Origin: Zingiber officinale
Lineage: Eukaryota > Streptophyta > Magnoliopsida > Zingiberales > Zingiberaceae
Length of the DNA stretch: 64,000 nt
Assembly (NCBI RefSeq): GCF_018446385.1
Contig: NC_055988.1
Span: 166,058,837 to 166,122,836, forward strand
Reading direction: 5' to 3'
Position numbers and translations under genes: made by a program. Shown piece by piece: positions 46,630-58,159 of this stretch (the stretch's first letter is position 1; each line of letters starts with the position of its first letter). A model generated the notes under the pieces. It was given only the letters and a program-made list of their open reading frames with translations, had not been told where the DNA came from and made no database searches.

Positions 46630-48085
46630 GAAATTTCAAAATACTTTCAAAAATGGTTTTATCAAATTATAGGTTAAACTTGTTTGTCTTCAAAACTTTC
46701 CATTTTTAGATTTTTCAAAAACAGTTTTGGCCTTAGACTAGTTTTGAATCCTTAGAAAGCATGTACCCATAGGTTTAGTTCTTGAGCATCTCACCAACAT
46801 CTTAGGTTTACCTTGCTTGTGTTTGATAAACATAGAAAGGGGTGAGATGCATAGGCCAACTGTCTGGACTTAAGATGCTTATTTCAGTGCATCAGCACAA
46901 GTCTGGACGTTAAATACAATTCAGATATTAATCAGATTAAAGTTCATCAGTCAAGTCAAACACTGATTGATTATAAGTAACTTAATCTGACTAACCAAGT
47001 GAAAGCTACTATCTTTTGATAGTTAGTTAGTACCTAATTGGTTAGACAGCTGGTTAACGTTATGTCAGGTTCAGGGGGAGGAATTAATTAAAATTTTTTC
47101 TTTATATAAAATATTTTAAATTTTGTTTGAAAAATATTTTCTTAAAAATTTCTTAAACCTACTTTTGAAAACTAACTCTTATAAAACTAAGTTGTTTTTA
47201 AGAATTGGGTTTTACATCTTATTGAAAATTAATTTTGAAAATTAGATTTAACTTAGTTTTGAAAATTGTGGAAATTAGATTTTTCAAAACTTAAGTTTAC
47301 AAACTAAGCTTCTCAAAATCTTTTTCCTTAATTTTGAAAATCAAAGTTCAAAATCAACTTTTGAAAACTCAAATTTTCAAGCATTTTAAACCATGGTTTT
47401 GAAACTAGTACTTTTGAACTTTAAAATTTTGATTTTTGAAAATTAGATTTAATTATTTTACTTTATCAAAGTTAGGTCTACCAAATTCCTTTGAAAACTA
47501 AAAGTAAAGCTCAAAATCAACATTTGCAAACTGAAATTTGATTTGCAAAAACTTAAATCATTGTCAAAACTTAAGTTTTAAATTGTTTCCAAACTTAGAG
47601 TTGAAAAATAAATCAGTTTTTGGAAAAATAACTTTTTCAAACTTAGTTTTGAAATTTTGGTTTTGAAAACTTATATTTGAAAAGCGTTTCAAAGTTGAAA
47701 CTTGTTTTGAAAATTTAATCTTGAAATTTAGACCTTATACACTTATGTTTGACAATTAAACTTAAAAGTTTTCAAATCTTTATACTCCCCCCAGTCAACT
47801 TGATCTTTTCTTGGATTTAAAAATTGTACTTTTGTCCTTGAATCCTGAACCAAACTCAGTTATTTTTCAAGATTAGGTGTTATTGTTTTCAGTAACTCTA
47901 CACTATGATTGTTTACCCTTGTTTTTTTTTTATGAATGCCAAAGGGGGAGAAGGGTTAGATGGTTAAGTTAGCTAAACTAATTTGAAAACACAAACTAAC
48001 TTTAAAACCACATAAATGCATGTTGTTTCTTGCATATGCTTTCACTAACTTAACCAGGTTGTCATTCCATCAAAAAGGGGGAGAT
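46630..48085 (+). other. Long AT-rich 3' region of the copia element
   Basis: Follows pol. It includes a second polypurine-like run (ggttcagggggaggaatt, about 47069), then ~650 bp of drifting ttttgaaaa repeats, and ends at the true polypurine tract. No envelope-like frame is visible. Confidence 0.7.
48072..48085 (+). promoter_or_regulatory. Polypurine tract
   Basis: aaaaagggggagat immediately before the 3' LTR; primes plus-strand DNA synthesis. Confidence 0.9.
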
Positions 48086-49174
48086 TGTTGGTGCGGCTAG
48101 CACTAACGATTTAACCTAGGTTTTGATGAATGACAAATAGGTTAAGTTAGTTTTGTTGTTGTCTGACACTTTGATCAAGTGTGCAGGAGAAGTCCAGACA
48201 GGTCGATGGGCTGACCAGATGTCTGGCGAGAAGTCCAAGCGGGTCGACGGGCTGACCAGATGCTTGGCGAGAAGTCCAGCTAGGTCGACGGGCTGACCGG
48301 GTCGACGGGCTGACCGGACGCTTGGCAAGAAGTCCAGACGGGTCGACGGGCTGACCGGACGTCTGGCAGGTAAGTAAGGTAAGTCACTGGAGGGGAGTGA
48401 CTGCGAGGACGCGTTCCCGGGAAGGGAACATTAGGCGTCGATCCGGCTTAGATCCATTTCGGATATCTAAGTCGAGATCGTGACTAGATTCCGGTCTCGG
48501 AAAGACGGAATCTAAGTCATACTCTTGATGCTAATTTTTATTACTTAGCGTATCTGTAAAAATGTGCTAACAAACTGTGCTGCAGGGTTTATTTGCCTCG
48601 GACTAACACTGTTTTGCAGGTAGGATGAGTCAGGCGCGGAAGTCCGGGCGCCCGGCGCCTGGAAGGATCCAGCGCCGGAGGCAAATTATCCCAGGACGAC
48701 GTTGACACTTGGAGCATGCTGGTTGGGAGTGTTACGTCACATTCCAGGCGCCCGGAAGGGATCCAGGCGCCCGGAGCAGCATATAAAAGAAGCCCCAGGC
48801 AGGAGCTTCAAGAAAACAAGTCTGCTGAGAACTCTGAGTCCAATCACTCTGCTGCTCTGCGCTCCAACAACGTTCACAAAGCTCCGACGACTCACTCCGG
48901 TTCTCTTTTTAATTCATTGTTTGTCGGTTAGCTTTGTTTTCTTTCTTTTCATTAGCAATATTTGTACGTAAATTGTAATTATCCGAATTGCTAGTGAATT
49001 GCCCAACGAAAGTACTCAAGGAGTACGGGCCTTCGAGTAGGAGTCGTCACAGGCTCCGAACGAAGTAAAAATCAACAGTGTTCATCTCTTTACTTCTTTA
49101 CTTTTCCGCTGCATCTTAACTCGAGATTTTCGAATCGATATTCACCCCCCTCTATCGAATCTAACGGTCTTACA
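48086..49174 (+). repeat. 3' LTR of the copia element
   Basis: 1089 bp; TATA box at 48782-48788. The hairpin array (48188-48370) has lost most of one unit compared with the 5' LTR. Target duplication cttaa follows at 49175-49179. Confidence 0.93.
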
Positions 49175-51451
49175 CTTAACACGTTTGATCCAAAGTTTAA
49201 TCTATTTGTTCTTTTAGGTTCAGACTCGGATCTCCTGTGGAAATTAACACGTTCGATCCAAATCACCTAAGTTGTTAATTTCATTAAATATTAGTTTCCA
49301 AAATTGGCTTCCAGGACTGCATGGCGAGACACATGACCTTCTTGGATATGGGAACAACCACCACCGCCTAGACAAAGCCTTTTAAGGAAAGTTAATATTT
49401 AATTTCCTTAAATAACTTTAGGTCAACCGAAAAGAACAATCAGATCACAAGAAAAAGAAAAACAAAAGAACAAAACATCGAAAACAAATTCGAAATACTA
49501 GAATCGCATGCCTCTTGTATTTGGTATTATTTCCAAAAATAACTAGTATGATGCGGAAAGGAAAAATACTAGTTATACCTTTTAAAAAGACCTATTGATC
49601 TTCTACCGTATTCCTCTTCTAACCTCGGACGTTGTGTGGGCAACGATCTTCCAAGATGAGGACCACCTAACACCTTCTTCTTCCTTCAAGTTTTGGCCAA
49701 GCACCAAAATCCAAGGATAAAGAACTTTTTCCACCAACTAAGCTCCAAGGGATGGAAGCTTTCTCTCCTTCTTCTTCTTCTTCTCCAAGTAGTATCCGGC
49801 CACCACAAAAGCTCCAAGCAAAGAAGAGTTTCGGCCACCACAAAGAGGAAGAGAGGGAGAGAGGATGGTCGACCACAACACCAAGGAAAAGAGGGAGAGA
49901 ATAATAGAGGTTGTATGTCATGAAGGCACCCCAACCCCCTCTTTTATATTCCTTAGCTTTGGTAAATAAAGAAATTTAATTACAATAAAATTTCCTTAAC
50001 TTTCCTTAACAATAATTAATTAAGAAAAATTAAATAAAATTTCCTAATCAATTATATCATGGCCGACCACCTCAATAAGAGCAAACAAGGCAATTTCAAT
50101 CAATAATTAAAATTCCTTATTTGTCTTCGGAAATTTAAAAAAATAAAATTTCCTTTAAAATCCCTTCATGGTTGATAAAAAGAAATTTCTATAATTTTAA
50201 TTTTTCTACATGTGAATAATTTATAAAGAAGAAAAATAAAATATATTTCCAATCTACAAATAAGGAAAGAGATCTAATCTCTTTCTTTAATCTTTTGTAG
50301 ATCCTTTTAAAAGAGATATTTTAATTTTTAATCTTTCCAATAAATTATATCTTTCACATAAGAAAAATTTAAAATTAATTTTTTTTTTAATTTAATGGGG
50401 GCCAGCCACCTAAGCTTGGGTTCAAGCTAGGGCAGGCCACCCATGAACCAAGGCTTGGCCGGCCCTAGCTTGAACCACAAGCTAGCTTGGACGACCCCTA
50501 CATCATGGGTACGAAGGTGGGTATAGGTGGGTATAGTACTCTATAAATAAGATGCTACGATAGGGACCAAGAGGAGGAATTGGTTTTGGTCTCCCGATAA
50601 AATTAAGCATCCCGTGTTCGCCCCGAACACACAACTTAATTTTATCAATAATAATTCATTCCACTAGAGAACTATTATTGAACTACCACATCAATCCCAA
50701 ATTACATTTTTGGGCTCCTTCTTATTATGAGTGTGTTAGTCTCCCTGTGTTTAAGACGTCGAATGCCCACTAATTAAGTGAGTTACTGACAATTCATTTA
50801 ATTAATATCTTAATCCAAGAATAGTACCACTCATCCTTATCGTCATGTCGGACTAAGTCCACCTGCAGGGTTTAACATGACAAACCTTATGAGCTCTTCT
50901 TGGGGACATTATCAACCTAGATACTAGGACACAGTTTCCTTCTATAATCAACAACACACACTATAAGTGATATCATTTCCCAACTTATCGGGCTTATTGA
51001 TTTATCGAACTAAATCTCACCCATTGATAAATTAAAGAAATAAATATCAAATATATGTGCTCGTTATTATATTAGGATTAAGAGCACACACTTCCATAAT
51101 AACTGAGGTCTTTGTTCCTTTATAAAGTCAGTATAAAAGAAATGACCTCTAATGGTCTTACTCAATACACTCTAAGTGTACTAGTGCAATTATATAGTCA
51201 AGATAAACTAATTCCTAATTACACTACGACCTTCCAATGGTTTGTTCCTTTCCATTTTGGTCGTGAGCTACTGTTTATAATTTATAAGGTACTGATAACA
51301 TCATCTTCTGTATGTGACACCACATACTATGTTATCTACAATATAAATTAATTGAACAACTACAACTAAATGTAGACAATTTGACCAAATGTGATTCTTT
51401 ATTTAAAATAAATGTTTACAAAAGCTTAGGCTTTCAGTATACACTCTAACA

Positions 51452-52435
51452 CCTTACTCGCTTATAACTCGCGCTGGAGCGAGAGTCTGGGACCCGACCT
51501 GGAAGGTCGTTGGGCGTGAGAGCCTTGCTCACTTATAACTCGCGCTGGGGCGAGAGTCTGGGACCGACCTGGAAGGTCGTTGGGCGTGAGAGCCTTGCTC
51601 ACTTATAACTTGCACTGGGGCGAGAGTCTGGGACAGCCGACCTGGAAGGTCGTTAGGCGTGAGAGCCTTGCTCACTTATAACTCGTGCTGGGGCGAGAGT
51701 TTGAGACAGCCGACCTGGAAGGTCGTTGGGCGTGAGAGTCTTGCTCACTTATAACTCGCGCTGGGGCGAGAGTCTGGGACAGCCGACCTGGAAGGTCGTT
51801 GGGCGTGAGTGTCTTGCTCACTTATAACTCGCGCTGGGGCGAGAGTCTGGGATAGCCGACCTGGAAGGTCGTTGGGTGTGAGAGCCTTGCTCACTTATAA
51901 CTCGCGCTGGGGCGAGAGTTTGGAACAGTTGTCGAGAGTCTTGCTCACTTATAACTCGCGCTGGGGCGAGAGTCTGGGACAGCCGACCTGGAAGGTCGTT
52001 GGGCGTGAGAGCCTTGCTCACTTATAACTCGCGCTGGGGTGACAGTCTGGAACAGCCGACCTGGAAGGTCGTTGGGCGTGAGAGCCTAGCTCACTTATAA
52101 CTCGCGCTGGGGCGAGAGTTTGGGACCCGACCTAGAAGGTCGTTGGGTGTCAAAGCCTTGCTCACTTATAACTCGCGCTGGAGCGAGAGTCTGGGACCCG
52201 ACCTGGAAGGTCGTTGGGCGTGAGAGCCTTGCTCACTTATAACTTGCGCTGGGGTGAGAGTCTGGGATAGCCGACCTGGAAGGTTGTTGGGCGTGAGAGT
52301 CTTGCTCACTTATAACTCATGCTGGAGCGAGAGTCTAGGACAGCCGACCTGGAAGGTCGTTGGGCGTGAGAGCCTTGCTCACTTATAACTCGCGCTGGGG
52401 CGAGAGTCTGGGACACGACCTGAGAGTGATTTCCC
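51452..52435 (+). repeat. ~72-bp minisatellite, right part of the array
   Basis: About 13-14 further units of the array at 39257-39863, with cgacctggaaggtcg at about 51495, 51566, 51639, 51712, 51785, 51858, 51980, 52053, 52198, 52346. One unit (~51925) has an internal deletion. Confidence 0.92.
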
Positions 52436-52580
52436 GACCAGGATAGATATTGCCGACCTGGGGTAGATATTGCCGATCTGGGGGTGTATCCCCGACCAGG
52501 GTTGATGTTGCCGACCTGGGGGTGTATCCTCGACCAGGGTTGATGTTGCCGACCTGGGGGTGTATCCCCGACCAGGGTTT
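52436..52580 (+). repeat. ~38-bp minisatellite
   Basis: Three to four units of gaccagggttgatgttgcc-gacctgggggtgtatcccc. It shares the gacctgg word with the 72-bp and 66-bp arrays. Confidence 0.88.
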
Positions 52581-53156
52581 ACTCGAGGAGTTTGCTTCAA
52601 CTTCATCTGCGATCAAGAAATATATCATATCAGAGGTATTGTGAGGAAAAAATATTAAAATCTTACTCGATCCTGACCTCGCCACATTCAAATTTCTTTC
52701 CCGCCACTTTTCTTCGCCGCTTCCCGAGAAAATCGCGTGGTAAGCATTTCCGTACACCCACTTTATCTCGTGATTTTCTTATCACATCTATCATTAATAT
52801 ATTTCTTAGGGGATCGACACCTGTCCCACGCCTTTATTGCTTACGCCGTATGATGCCGCCGACTCCCCTTCTTTTTGTACACGCCTTCCCAGAGGAGCAT
52901 GTCGTTCTGTGATCGGACGATTTTGGGCGCTTTACCCAAAATTATACTCGACACATCTTTTCAATATTCCCTAGGAAAACCCTCTTTATAAGCCCTAAAG
53001 GTAGTCCGCCATTGTTGCCTTGAGCGCTTCGACTGCCTTCGTTTTCTTGTTGCTTCGCCGTCTCCGGTACATCGACCCTTCCCTTCCTAGATTCTTCCCG
53101 CCTGATGCTCTTTTTCTTCTCGACTGACCTCTTCTCCAACCTTCCCCACCTTGATA
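52581..53156 (+). promoter_or_regulatory. Upstream region of the PF04195-like gene
   Basis: Non-coding. A TATA-like ctttataagcc at 52984-52994 lies about 165 bp before the ATG at 53157, with a C/T-rich leader (cttctccaaccttcccc). Similar in layout to the promoter of the small coiled-coil gene. Confidence 0.5.
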
Positions 53157-53833
53157 ATGGCTGAATGTAAGACCACCCTTTGGTATTCGTGCTTCATTTC
53201 TGACATAGTGATCATGATCTATCTGTGATTCGGTCTGACCTGCGACTTAGTAATGCTCATGAACTTAGAGTTCCTGCACCCCATGAACACCACGCGAACC
53301 CTCCTGAAGGCTTCATGACTGTTTTTATAGACCAGATTTTAGGAGGTCTTCGGTTTCCTATACCTCCTTTCATCTCCTCATTGAGCCGCTACTTTGATAT
53401 CTCCACCTCTCAATTTGCTCCCAAATTTTTAGGGTTGTATGTGGCACTGTCATCTTATGTCGCATATACCAGATTCCCCTAACCGCTCAGCTCTTCCATC
53501 ATTTTTATTCTTTCAAACGCTCGGAATCGAGAGTTTTTATGGTACAGGCTAGGCCTGGTTTTAAGTTCTTTTCTAACATGCCCTCTTCCAACAAGGGGTG
53601 GAAGTCACGCTTCTTCTTTATTAGATTACCTACAACTTCACCCTTGGTCGAACCGACCCCTTGGCGCTCTGATATTCCCTCCAACCTTCCTGTACATCAC
53701 CATCAGCCTTCCTGCGACGCCGCTTCAAAAAAACTTCAAGGAGTGAGCGTTCACTTGTCTATACTACTACTGGAAGACTTTTTGTATTTGTTCGGGCTCA
53801 GCCCAGTTCAGGCGGAGATAGGGGCTCTGTTAG

Positions 53834-53897
53834 GTAAGACCCCGTTTTCCTTTTTGCTATTCTTTGCTAACTGAGGTATTTTTCTTTCACTTTGCAG
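53834..53897 (+). other. Intron 1 of the PF04195-like gene
   Basis: Donor gtaagacc and acceptor cactttgcag, 64 nt; splicing joins the two open frames exactly. Confidence 0.7.
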
Positions 53898-54775
53898 AGG
53901 CTGCCATGCTCCGGACTTATTCTTCAGATATAAAACGCCAATCCTTCACCATTTTGAAAACTTTAAGTATGGAACTTAAGCAAGGTTTAGCGGCTCCTTC
54001 CCGGTCTACCCCTTCTGTCGCACAGACGGTTCCGTCCGCCTCACAACTTGCTCCACCGGCGCCAGCTCAGGAGGAAGCTTCCTCAGTTCCTCCCCTGGAC
54101 GTGGCTCCTGTAGAAGATCTAGCCACTGTGGAGCAGGTCGAGGAAGAGCGAGCCGCATCTCCCCCGCCGACCCAACGTCTAAGGCTCCGGCGCAAGAGGA
54201 AGAGGGTCACTCTAGCGACTCAGGCGTCCCCTCCATCGCTTCCTTCTGGTCGCCGCCCCTCAATCACCTCTCAATCTTCAGAGGCCAAGATCGTTACCCC
54301 CGATCGGGAAGCGACTTTGGGATCAGAGGTTCCCATTCTGTCACCTCAAATATCAGCCCCAACCCCCGGTCAGGTTATAACTCCCGATCAGGCCTCTTTT
54401 CTCGCTCATGCCTCCTCCCCCGGGCAGCTACCCCTTCCTCTCTTTTCCTGCTCAGGCCTCCTCCATCGGGCAGCTACCCCTTCCTCTAATGGACCAGCCC
54501 GGGAGTTCTGCAACTTAATCGGCCTCCCTTCCGTTAGCTGTTCCAGCCTCTACTTCTCGATCTAGGGGGAAAATTCACAAGAAGTATGTCTTTACTGATT
54601 CTTGGCGCCTACCTTCTTTCACAGAGTCCGGCGCCGTCGAAGAGGCTACAGGAGAGGCTCCTCCCCCTGTTGCCCTTGGCGGCATCCTGGAGATCGGGCA
54701 ATCGGAAGTTTTGGAAGAATCCTTCGATGGAGGGGCTGGATCAAGCTGCTCGCCAGATAGTTTCCGTAAGTTTTC

Positions 54776-54834
54776 TTGTATCAAGGCTCCTCTGTAGGAA
54801 TCTCTTATAATCTTTCTTCGTATATATAATGCAG
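54776..54834 (+). other. Intron 2 of the PF04195-like gene
   Basis: Donor gtaagttttc and acceptor tataatgcag, 59 nt, phase 0; joins QIVS to ACSANL. Confidence 0.7.
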
Positions 54835-55458
54835 GCCTGCTCCGCCAATCTGAGTGTCATTCAGTACACCTCCCGCTTGCAGAGGGAGAATGAAGTGTTA
54901 AAGGCTCGTCTTGAGGAGTTAGAGTTGCCGCTAACTCCCCGCGATCCCCTCAACCCGACCCCTGGGGACTTAGCGCATTATCTTCGATTGATTGGGGAGT
55001 CTGCAGAGTCTGCCCGCAACATTTCTCATACAGCTTTTGATAAAATAAAGACTTTGGAAGCGGCTCTGCAGACAAGCGAGTCCAAATTGGCTTATGAAGT
55101 GGAGAAGCGTCGCTCTCAGGTGGTGGAGCTGGATGCAAAGGACGCCCAGTTGACGAGTCTGTAGGAAACTCGGGAGGCTCTTCAGAAGACTTTAACTGAT
55201 GTCCAAGGTCAACTGGCCTCCAGTTCAGACCGGGAGAAAGCCCTTCACAGCCAGTGGGAAGCCAGCCAAGCGACCCTTAAATCAATGCAGGTCGACCTTT
55301 TGAAAGCTCAAGAGAATGTTTCCTAGGATCAACAAGATTTGACTTTGGCCCGAGCTGATGTAGAGAAGGCCAGAGCTGATACGGAGAAGGCCCAGGTAGA
55401 GTTGACAGATTACCAGACAGGAGAAGTTGGTCGTCTGAGAGCCTACAGACGAGCCTAC

Positions 55459-57870
55459 TGTTGGTTGCTACTCGGAAAACCTAGAGGTTCCACTGTACAA
55501 AAATTTTGTACAAAGGTCTGAACATTTTCCTAGCTACCATGTGTTCTTTTAAATTAAATTTTGGATCGCCTGCGGAACTTAACACGTTTGATCAAAAACT
55601 TAATCTATTTGTTCTTTTAGGTTTAGACTTGGATCTCCTGCAGAACTTAACACGTTCGATCCAAATCACCTTAAGTTATTAATTCTATTAAATATTAATT
55701 TCCATAATTGGTTCTCAGTACTGACGTGGTGAGGCACATGACCTTCTTGGATATGGGAGCAATCACCACCGACTAGACAAAACCTTTTATGGAAAGCTAA
55801 TATTTAATTTCCTAAAATAACTTTAGGTTAACCGAAAGGAACAATCAAATCACAAGGAAAAATAAAACAAAAGAATACAACATCGAAAAATATATTCGAA
55901 ATACTAGAATCGTAAACCTCTTGTATTTGGTATTATTTCCAAAAATAACTAGTATGATGCGGAAAGAAAAATTACTAGTTATACCTTTTAGAAAGACCTC
56001 TAGATCTTCTACCGTATTCCTCTTTTAACCTCAGACGTTGTGTGGGCAATGATCTTCCGAGATGAGAAACCACCAATGAACCTTCTTCTCCTCCTAGCTA
56101 GGTTCGCCCAACACAAGAGAGCTTCACCAAGGAAGAAGAAAAACACCAACCAAGCTCCACGGGATGCAAGCTTTCTCTCCTTCTTCTTCTTCTTCTCCAA
56201 GTAGTATCCGGCCACCACAAGAGCTCCAAGCAAGAGGGATGTTTTGGCCACCACAAAGAGGAAGAGAGGGAGAGGATGTTGGCCGGCCACACCAAGGAAT
56301 AAGAGAGGGAGGAAAAATAATAGAAGTTGTACACCATGAAGGCACCCCCACCCCTTCTTTTATATTCCTTAACCTTGGTAAATTAGGAAATTTAATTACA
56401 ATAAAATTTTCTTAATTTCCTTGACATGATTTAATTGAAAAAATAAAATAAAATTTCCCAATTAAACTCTTAATGGTCGGCCACATCATAGAGAGGCAAA
56501 TTAGACAAGTTTCAATCAACAAATTAAAACTTTCTAATTTGTTTCCGAAAATTTTAAAAATAAAAATTTCTCTTCAAATATCCCTTCATGGTTGATAAAA
56601 AGAAATTTCTATAGTTTTAATTTTTCAACATGTGAATAATTTTTAAAGAAAAAATAAAATATCTTTCCAATCTACAAATAAGGAAAGAGATCTAATCTCT
56701 TTCTTTAATCTTTTGTAGATCCTTTTAAGAGAGATATTTTAATTTTAATTCTCTTTAATAAATTATATCTTCCATATAATAAAAATTAAAATTAAAATTC
56801 TTTTTAATTTAATTATGGCCGGCCCCCTCTAGCTTGGGTTCAAGCTAGGGTCGGCCACCCTAAACCATGCTTAGGCCGGCCCTAGCTTGATTCCAAGCTA
56901 GCTTGGCCGGCCCCCTTTAGGTGGGTATAGAAGGTGGGTATAGGTGGGTATAGTACTCTATAAATAAGAGGCTACGATAGGGACCGAGAGGAGGAATTGG
57001 TTTTGGTCTCCCGATAAAATTAAGCATCCCATGTTCGCCCCGAACACACAACTTAATTTTATCAATAATAATTCATTCCACTAGAGAACTATTATTGAAC
57101 TACCGCACCAATCCCAAATTATATTTTTGGGCTCCTTCTTATTATGAGTGTGTTAGTCTCCCTGTGTTTAAGATATCGAATGTCCACTAATTAAGTGAGT
57201 TACTGACAACTCATTTAATTAATATCTTAGTCCAATAGTAGTACCACTCAATCTTATCGTCATGTCGGACTAAGTCCACCTGCAAGGTTTAACATGACAA
57301 TCCTTATGAGCTCCTCTTGGGGACATTATCAACCTAGTATCTCTAGGACACAGTTTCCTTCTATAATCAACAACACACACTATAAGTGATATCATTTCCC
57401 AACTTATCGGGTTTATTGATTCATCGAACTAAATCTCACCCATTGATAAATTAAAGAAATAAATATCAAATATATGTGCTTGTTATTATATTAGGATTAA
57501 GAGCACACACTTCCATAATAACCGAGGTCTTTGTTCCTTTATTAAGTCATTATAAAAGAAACGACCTCAAATGGTCCTACTCAATACACTCTGAGTGTAC
57601 TAGTGTAATTATATAGTCAAGATAAACTAATACCTAATTACACTACGACCTTCTAACGGTTTGTTCCTTTCTATTTTGGTCGTGAGCTACTGTTTATAAT
57701 TTATAAGGTACTGATAACATCATCTTCTGCATGTCACACCATATACTATGTTATCTACAATATAAATTAATTGAACAACTACAAACAAATGTAGATAATT
57801 TGACCAAATGTGATTCTTTATTCCAAATAAATGTTTACAAAAGCTTAGGCTTTCAGTATATACTCTAACA
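55459..57870. mobile_element. Solo LTR B (2412 bp) inside the coiled-coil coding region
   Basis: Begins tgttggttgctactcgg, ends actctaaca. Perfect target duplication cctac at 55454-55458 and 57871-57875. TATA box tataaataa at about 56959-56967. It matches solo LTR A along its whole length. Removing it with one target copy restores a continuous frame (AY|VTSPF). No internal retrotransposon sequence is present. Confidence 0.93.
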
Positions 57871-58159
57871 CCTACGTCACCTCCCCCTTCTTTTTAAGGA
57901 AAATAGGGGGTTTGATGAATTTCATGCTTTGTTGCGGCGCGACTGGCGGAGCTCGACAAATGTTTGAGCAGGATCTGCTTCGCGCTGCTCCTTCAGAAGA
58001 TTTCTTAGACACTGCCCGTCTAATGAACGAGCTCCCAGACGGGTCACTCCCTTCCTTTAGAGATGATGATGACCTATTCCTCCTCCCAGAGCCTCTTGTT
58101 GACGCTGCGCCCTGCCCCCTAAGCCTCCTGCTGACAATAATCCTTAAGATGGCACTATG

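Larger units (their letters stand above)
39987..49174 (+). mobile_element. Full-length Ty1/copia retrotransposon, SIRE/Maximus-like, degenerate ORFs
   Basis: A 9188-bp element with LTRs at 39987-41056 and 48086-49174, both TG...CA. The primer binding site tggtatcggagc (41059-41070) fits initiator-Met tRNA apart from one base. The polypurine tract aaaaagggggaga lies at 48072-48084. Order is gag, protease, integrase, reverse transcriptase, RNase H, as in copia. The ~1.1-kb LTRs, large gag with zinc knuckle and long 3' region fit the SIRE/Maximus lineage. The LTRs differ by many substitutions and indels, and the ORFs are broken, so it is not recent; assembly indels could add to this. It is nested in solo LTR A. 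Confidence 0.93.
39864..51451. mobile_element. Solo LTR A (~2.4 kb), split by a copia element
   Basis: Begins tgttggttgctactcgg at 39864 and ends actctaaca at 51451. The perfect 5-bp target duplication cctta lies at 39859-39863 and 51452-51456. Removing the nested copia element leaves ~2395 bp that aligns throughout with solo LTR B (55459-57870). A TATA box (tataaataa) is at about 50542-50549. No gag, pol, primer site or second LTR is present, so it is a solo LTR of an unclassified long-LTR family. Confidence 0.88.
53157..58159 (+). pseudogene. PF04195-like ('transposase, putative gypsy type') and coiled-coil protein gene, broken by solo LTR B
   Basis: The ATG at 53157 opens MAECKTTLWYSCF. 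After a frameshift near 53205 the frame gives LRVPAPHEHHANPPEGFMTVF then DQILGGLRFPIPPF, the hallmark of the plant domain Pfam names 'putative gypsy type transposase'. A second shift precedes GFKFFSNMPSSNKGWKSRFFF. Two introns are intact: 53834-53897 (joining ALL to EAAMLR in frame) and 54776-54834 (joining QIVS to ACSANL in frame). Next come a Ser/Pro-rich linker (~53960-54560, with an RKRKR patch), a long coiled coil (54840-55458) with stops at 55162 and 55324, and, after solo LTR B, an end with FRDDDDLFLLPEPL. Function unknown; such genes sit in Tat-like gypsy elements. A minus-strand copia element cuts it at 58160. Confidence 0.7.

Noticed and set aside
46630-48085. Possible envelope-like gene after copia pol
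   Set aside because: SIRE elements can carry one, but here no frame over ~50 codons with a signal peptide or membrane span is visible.
49667-49934. Open frames inside solo LTR A, with counterparts at 56009-56415 in solo LTR B
   Set aside because: They vary in frame and end between the two LTR copies and have no motifs.
39257-52435. Regular direct repeats resembling a CRISPR array
   Set aside because: Units are ~72 bp with no unique spacers, in plant nuclear DNA; this is a minisatellite.
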